Positions 59,691-64,000 of a stretch of DNA of 64,000 nt are shown here, piece after piece. Origin of the DNA: JAFGJQ01 sp964495075 (GTDB taxonomy: Bacteria; Planctomycetota; Phycisphaerae; UBA1845); contig CAZBUJ010000002.1 in assembly GCA_964495075.1 (NCBI GenBank), positions 62,001 through 126,000 of the forward strand. The letters run 5' to 3'. Every line of letters starts with the position of its first letter. Positions within the stretch are counted from its first letter, which is position 1. The translations under genes and the position numbers were made by a program. The notes beneath the pieces are model-generated. The model ran no database searches. It was not told where the DNA came from and was given only the letters and a program-made list of their open reading frames with translations.

Positions 59691-61922
59691 ATGAACTCGT
59701 CGAGAATACCATTTGCACGCGTACGTCACACTCGTGTTGCCTTGGCGACGGTGGCCGGCGTCCTGCCGTTCGTTGGCGGTCTTGCCGGCGCTTCCGCAAG
59801 CGACTGGCCGCTCTACTCGCACGATTTCAACAACTCGAACTTCAATCCCGATGAGTCGGAAATCACGGCGCGAGACGCACGATTCCTGCGCCGTGCGTGG
59901 GAGACGTTCAACGACGACACGCTGGTTTCCGAACCGACGCCGACGGGCTTCATCCTGGAGGGCGCGCTGGGGCTGGAGTTTCCGGGGCCGGTGGCCGGTG
60001 TCGTGGCGTCGCCGATCGTTCGCGACGGCACTCTCTACTACGTGGATGCGTTGGGAACGGTGTTCGCCCGCGAGGCCGCGAGCGGCTCGATTGTCGACCC
60101 TGATACGCACTGGACCACTACGCTGGTGGATCCGGATTTCGCGAGCGGCGATCCACCCGCCTCGCCCGAGTTGTTCTACACGGCTCCGATCGTCACGGAG
60201 GATCACGTGTGGATCATTGGATCGGTGTACGGCCGGATCCATCTGGTCGAGCGGATCGGCGGTGCCGAGGTCGATTTCGACCCGAGCACGCCGGAGGTCG
60301 ATCCCTTTCGGCTCGCTCCGGATCGGGAACTGGCCTCCGTCTTGGGTGACCCCGTCATCGTGGAAACCGGCGACCGCGTGCTGCTTATCGTGAGCGTCAA
60401 CGTCATCGTCAACGACGCCCTCCTGCAGGGGCACGAGACGGGCTTGTCGATCGCTTATGACGTCACGAATCCCGCGCAGCCCGTTGAATTCTGGCGCCGG
60501 CGCACCATTGACATCGATCCAGACACGGGGTTTCCCTATGGAACCGGCGTGTCGGCCGGCGCCGGGCTGGCGGTGGATTTTGAGCGCGGCTACATATGCG
60601 GCGGCACCGGTCAGAACACCTCGGTCCCCTACGAAGGCTATCCCGATCCTGATCTGGCCCCCGCTGGTTATGTGGATCGAAGCGACTCGCTCTACGCCAT
60701 CGATTTTGAAACCGGCGAATACGTCTGGACGAATCAGTTCCACGTTGGCGATGTCTTCGATCTCAACAACCCGGTATCCACGGGACCGGGCCGCCCGGAC
60801 GGCCCGCGCGACGCCGATGTCCTGGCCCCGCCGGTGCTCTTTTCGGCCCGCGTCCACGGCCGATGGCGAGACTTGGCCGGTGATGGAAGCAAGGGCGGTC
60901 GCTTCCGGGCCGTTGATCGCGACACCGGTGAGACGGTCTGGGAACGTCAGATCAGCCGTCCGACCGGCATTGGCGGCATCCAGGCCGGGGCGGCGGTGGC
61001 CGACGGCGTGGTCTACGTCGCGGGCTTCGAGGGGATCGACGACGGTTTCTCCGATGCCCAGTTCGGCACGTCGCTCGATACGGGCAATTATCCCAACGCG
61101 TTTTTCGCCACGTTCAGCCCCGCATTCTGGGCAGACGTCGAGGACACCGCGGACGATGGGGATCCGGCCACCGGGATGCGCATCAAGGTCTACGCCCTCG
61201 ACGCGGCCAGCGGGCGTTCACGATGGCACTTCCGGCACGGCGTCGATTACGTTGAGTTGTTCGCCGGGGCGGCCCTTCGCCACGTGTCGGTCACGCACGA
61301 CCTGGTCTTCGTGACCACGTCGTCGGGGCAGCTCTTCGCGCTCAGCGCCCGAAACGGGCGCGTTCTCTTCCATGACCAGACGCCCGACCTCAACGAGGTG
61401 TTCGACCTCGGCCTGGGAAAGCCGCACCACGCGAGCATGAACGGCGGCACGGTCATCGCCAACGGCATGCTCTACGTCCCCTTCGGGGCGCAGAACAACC
61501 CCTCCGGCGGCATCTACGCCTACGAGATCAACCACCGCCCCATGGCGGTCGACGATCGGATCCACGTGCACCGCGGCGAGACGGTGGTCATCGACGCGCT
61601 GGCCAACGACTCCGATTCCGACGGTGACCGGCTGCGGTTTGTCCGCGTCGCCCGGCGCGATGTCGATCTCGAGGACGGGGCGCCGGACACGATCGCGCGT
61701 CCGTTTGGCACCATCGTTGTGGTGAATCCGGGCGACGATCCTTCTCAGCCGGATGCGGCGTACCTGGAGTTTACCCCGTCGCACCGGTTCCATGGATCGC
61801 GCCGATTCGAATACACGATCGAGGACATGGCCCCCAACCGGATGGTGAACGGTGTCGAGCTGGAAGAGGCGAACCCGACGCATACGCCACGGCGGAGCAG
61901 CGCGAAGGTCCGCGTGTTCTGA
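59691..61922 (+). CDS. Exported PQQ-type beta-propeller protein with cadherin-like C-terminus
   Basis: A 743-residue secreted protein: signal peptide (VALATVAGVLPFVGGLAGASA), then an eight-bladed-type propeller (~40-610) with repeated blades of the form DGTLYYVDALGTVFAREA, DSLYAIDFETGEYVW, RFRAVDRDTGETVWE, GQLFALSARNGRVL. This resembles quinoprotein alcohol dehydrogenase and polyvinyl alcohol dehydrogenase propellers. A C-terminal domain (~615-743) has MAVDDRIHVHRGETVVIDALANDSDSDGD (quoted in part), a cadherin/VCBS-like fold. AAGGAG lies 8 nt before ATG 59691. Whether PQQ is bound is unclear: no cytochrome domain or CC disulfide motif is seen. Confidence 0.85.
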   Translation: MNSSRIPFARVRHTRVALATVAGVLPFVGGLAGASASDWPLYSHDFNNSNFNPDESEITARDARFLRRAWETFNDDTLVSEPTPTGFILEGALGLEFPGPVAGVVASPIVRDGTLYYVDALGTVFAREAASGSIVDPDTHWTTTLVDPDFASGDPPASPELFYTAPIVTEDHVWIIGSVYGRIHLVERIGGAEVDFDPSTPEVDPFRLAPDRELASVLGDPVIVETGDRVLLIVSVNVIVNDALLQGHETGLSIAYDVTNPAQPVEFWRRRTIDIDPDTGFPYGTGVSAGAGLAVDFERGYICGGTGQNTSVPYEGYPDPDLAPAGYVDRSDSLYAIDFETGEYVWTNQFHVGDVFDLNNPVSTGPGRPDGPRDADVLAPPVLFSARVHGRWRDLAGDGSKGGRFRAVDRDTGETVWERQISRPTGIGGIQAGAAVADGVVYVAGFEGIDDGFSDAQFGTSLDTGNYPNAFFATFSPAFWADVEDTADDGDPATGMRIKVYALDAASGRSRWHFRHGVDYVELFAGAALRHVSVTHDLVFVTTSSGQLFALSARNGRVLFHDQTPDLNEVFDLGLGKPHHASMNGGTVIANGMLYVPFGAQNNPSGGIYAYEINHRPMAVDDRIHVHRGETVVIDALANDSDSDGDRLRFVRVARRDVDLEDGAPDTIARPFGTIVVVNPGDDPSQPDAAYLEFTPSHRFHGSRRFEYTIEDMAPNRMVNGVELEEANPTHTPRRSSAKVRVF

Positions 61923-61949
61923 ATCGAGGATCGGCAGGAGCTTACCGGT

Positions 61950-62133
61950 CTAGGACGCATTCCTCATCAGGTCTTGTCGCGAGTCGTCGTAATGGCTTGT
62001 GGATGCGAGCCAGGCGACCGAGGCCCGCAGAGGCGACCCTAAACGGGTCGTCGAGCAGGCCGACCGAGCATGGCGAAGCAGACGCAAGGCATTACGGCGA
62101 CGCAGCAGAGAACTGGGTAGGAATGCGGGCTAG
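61950..62133. repeat. ~180-bp imperfect inverted repeat at the kinase 3' end
   Basis: The left arm (from 61950, CTAGGACGCATTCCT, then CGTCGTAATGGCTTG) is an imperfect reverse complement of the right arm (to 62133, with CATTACGGCGACGCA and AGGAATGCGGGCTAG). Outer 15 bp match at 13 positions, and similarity continues ~60 bp inward with small gaps. The right terminus includes the TAG stop of the kinase. It may be a non-autonomous mobile element or a fold-back terminator. Confidence 0.55.
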
Positions 62134-64000
62134 GACGGCTCGAGCCGCGCGAGGTGGGCTTGCGCTTCGATGACCAATGGATGCCCGGGGCCGAGGCGTT
62201 GCTCCAGGATCCGCAGCGCCTTGTGCATCATGACGGCCGCCTGCTCCGACTCGCCGCGAAGCTCGGTGACAATCGCGAGTTGCATCAGGGTGTCGCCGAC
62301 GGTCAGGTCGTCCGGTCCGAGCGACGTCTCGCGGGTCTCCAACGCGGCGCGGAGCAGCGTCTCGGCTTCGTCCAGGCGGCCCCGCTCCTTCAGCACCATC
62401 GCCAGGTTGTGCTGGAGCATGGCCGTATTGTGGCGAACCCGCGGCGTGGCCTGATTTTCGTCCGCCGCCCGGGCGAGGCAATAGGACAGCGCCTCGCGGA
62501 ACAGTTGCTCCGCCCCCTCGAGTTCGCCTTGCACGGCCAGCAACTCACCCAGCTCGTTCATCAACACGTTGGTCATCACGTGGTCATCGCCCAGCATGCG
62601 GCGGTGCATGGCCAACGCCCGGCGCACGTACGGGACGGCCTCGGCGAGCAGCGGGGCGGCCGCCTCGTCGTCGCCGTTGTTGTGCAGGGCACGTGCCAGG
62701 CCGATGACACTCTCGATGATCATCGGGCTGCGACTGTCGAGCAAGGCACGGTGGATGCGCAGCGCCTCGGCCAGGTGTCGGGCGGCCGTGTCGTAGTCGC
62801 CGCGCCGTTCGGCCACGCCGGCCAGGCGGTTGAGCGACTCGGCGACGTCCAGGTGCGTGTCGCCCAGCTCCTTGCGCCGGGTGGCCAGCACCTCGCCGAA
62901 CAGCCGTTCGGCTTCAGCGAGGTCGCGATGTTCGGCCAGCACTTCGGCGAGATCGGTCTTGATGTGGGTGGTGGTCGGGTGCTCGTTGCCGAGGCGCTCG
63001 CGGGCCCGTTCGAGGGCGGGGCGCAGCAGGGCCTCCGCCTCGTCCAGCTCCCCTTTCCCGTACAGCAAGTCGCCCAGGTCATCCATGCGGAGGATGACCT
63101 CCAGGGACTGCTCACCCAGGGCCGTCCGCGACAGCTCCAGCGCGGCGCGGAGGTGCGCCTCCGACTCCGCATACATGCCGAGGGCGGAGTAGGCCCGGCC
63201 GATCGTGCCGTGCAGCGAGGCCTTCACTTCCGGCTCGACCTCCAGATCGTCTTCCATCCGGCGGGCGGCGGCATCGAGCACCTCGCGCACCCGCACGTCC
63301 TGCCCGCTGGCCCCCGGCCGGACCGAGGTGATCATGTCCTCGAGAAACGCGACCACGGTTTGCGCCTGGGCCGTGGCCCGCAGGGCTTCGTCCCGTTGCC
63401 GTTCGGCGACCCGCGCTTCGCGGGTGATGCCGACCACCGCGACCAGCACCGCGGCCAGCACGAACACGGAGGCCACCACGACCACGGTGTGGCGCCGGGT
63501 GAACTTGCGGGCGCGATAGAGTACGGTGTCGCGGCGGGCCGTCACGGGGCGGTGTTCCAGGTAGGCGGCCAGGTCATCGGCGAACGGTCCGATCGCCGCG
63601 TAACGGCGGAGTGGTTCCTTTCGCAACGCCGTCAGCACGATGTTGTCGAGGTCCCCTCGCAACCGCCGGCTGAGTCGCTGAGGCGTGCTCTCGCGGGTGG
63701 CACTGACGGACTGCGGGGTGAGCCAGCGGGTAGGGCCCGTGGCGTCCGCGGGCAGCTCATCCACTCGCCAGACCGCGGAACTCGGCGGCAGCGGCTCCGT
63801 CTCGAGCACCGTGCGCTCGACGTCGCGAAGCGGACGCCCCTCCGTCCGGTACGGCCGATGCCCGGTCAGCAGTTCGTAGAGCACCATCCCCAGCGAGTAG
63901 ACATCGGTGGCCGTGGTCGCCGGCATGCCGCGGATCTGCTCCGGGCTCGCGTAGGCCGGGGTGAGCGCGAGTTGGAGGGTCAGCGTCTCGGCGGGCGCGG
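62130..64000 (-). CDS. Ser/Thr protein kinase with TPR repeats (5' partial)
   Basis: About 623 C-terminal residues are visible; the N-terminal kinase lobe lies beyond the right edge. The visible part opens in the activation segment (ALTPAYASPEQIRGM), followed by TDVYSLGMVLYELLTGHRPY and LDNIVLTALRKEPLRRY, closing the kinase domain (~115 residues). A TM helix (VVVVASVFVLAAVLVAVVGI) follows. Then come ~400 residues of tetratricopeptide repeats in ~42-residue units (SEAHLRAALELSRTALGEQ, DEAEALLRPALERARERLG, kinesin-light-chain-like). Such kinases link phosphorylation to protein partners bound by the TPR. The stop is embedded in the inverted repeat at 61950-62133. Confidence 0.92.
   Translation of the reverse strand, partial: APAETLTLQLALTPAYASPEQIRGMPATTATDVYSLGMVLYELLTGHRPYRTEGRPLRDVERTVLETEPLPPSSAVWRVDELPADATGPTRWLTPQSVSATRESTPQRLSRRLRGDLDNIVLTALRKEPLRRYAAIGPFADDLAAYLEHRPVTARRDTVLYRARKFTRRHTVVVVASVFVLAAVLVAVVGITREARVAERQRDEALRATAQAQTVVAFLEDMITSVRPGASGQDVRVREVLDAAARRMEDDLEVEPEVKASLHGTIGRAYSALGMYAESEAHLRAALELSRTALGEQSLEVILRMDDLGDLLYGKGELDEAEALLRPALERARERLGNEHPTTTHIKTDLAEVLAEHRDLAEAERLFGEVLATRRKELGDTHLDVAESLNRLAGVAERRGDYDTAARHLAEALRIHRALLDSRSPMIIESVIGLARALHNNGDDEAAAPLLAEAVPYVRRALAMHRRMLGDDHVMTNVLMNELGELLAVQGELEGAEQLFREALSYCLARAADENQATPRVRHNTAMLQHNLAMVLKERGRLDEAETLLRAALETRETSLGPDDLTVGDTLMQLAIVTELRGESEQAAVMMHKALRILEQRLGPGHPLVIEAQAHLARLEPS

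Overview
The window is GC-rich and gene-dense and looks like a chromosome segment of a planctomycete, probably of the Phycisphaerae type. Several lines of sequence evidence agree. There are paired zinc-ribbon motifs of the form CPECGYNLxGL/RCPECGY. Calcium-binding dockerin-like C-termini of the form DCDGDVDLLDYAEFQ occur, with a Cys-rich repeat typical of secreted planctomycete proteins. An ECF sigma factor is divergent from a Ser/Thr kinase with TPR-like repeats, and a second such kinase lies at the right edge. A ThiD2-ThiE fusion is also present. No rRNA or tRNA gene was recognised.

Layout. 1-12.9 kb is an exopolysaccharide (EPS) locus: a membrane sulfatase-superfamily enzyme (cut by the edge), five glycosyltransferase-type proteins (GT2, GT4-like, GT-C), GDP-mannose 4,6-dehydratase with a GDP-6-deoxy-mannose reductase (GDP-D-rhamnose route), an O-antigen ligase-like protein, a methyltransferase and a Wzz/GumC-type protein. 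13-16.9 kb holds an orphan FixJ-like response regulator, a stand-alone TIR-domain protein, a VanZ-like protein, an orphan ParA and a zinc-ribbon membrane protein. 16.9-31.9 kb is mostly housekeeping: thiamine (thiD2-thiE), aldo/keto reductase, spermidine (speH-speE), methyltransferase, GT2, a divergent RNase HII-like protein, a STAS protein, rpsU (missed by length filters), a dicarboxylate symporter, kdsB, a divergent CTP synthase, a secreted hypothetical, an EEP-family protein and a nitroreductase.

32-37.7 kb carries an HtrA-like protease next to a larger PDZ protein that has lost a recognisable catalytic triad, then a DUF4139/MuiA-like protein. 37.8-44.5 kb is a queuosine-precursor transporter followed by a second EPS export block: glycosyltransferase, BY-kinase, Wza-like lipoprotein and, divergently, an ExeA-like AAA ATPase with a long coiled coil. 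45-52.9 kb has a POT transporter with a large inserted domain, an FAD-dependent dehydrogenase, a coiled-coil DsbA-like protein and a nucleoside salvage pair (CNT transporter, thymidine kinase). 53-64 kb has the sigma factor/kinase pair, two decayed secreted-protein fragments, an M19 dipeptidase, a PQQ-type beta-propeller protein and the second kinase.

The most unusual structural signal is a dispersed family of 7-bp-period repeat arrays. They start at, or within a few bases of, stop codons and usually run in the gene's own direction (clearest at 20657, 21994, 35542, 38674/38807, 49511 and 57692). They resemble in style the heptanucleotide STRR repeats known from cyanobacteria. Other points worth a second look are an SDR reductase with YxxxR in place of YxxxK, several hairpins at convergent gene ends, and a roughly 180-bp imperfect inverted repeat ending on the stop codon of the right-edge kinase.
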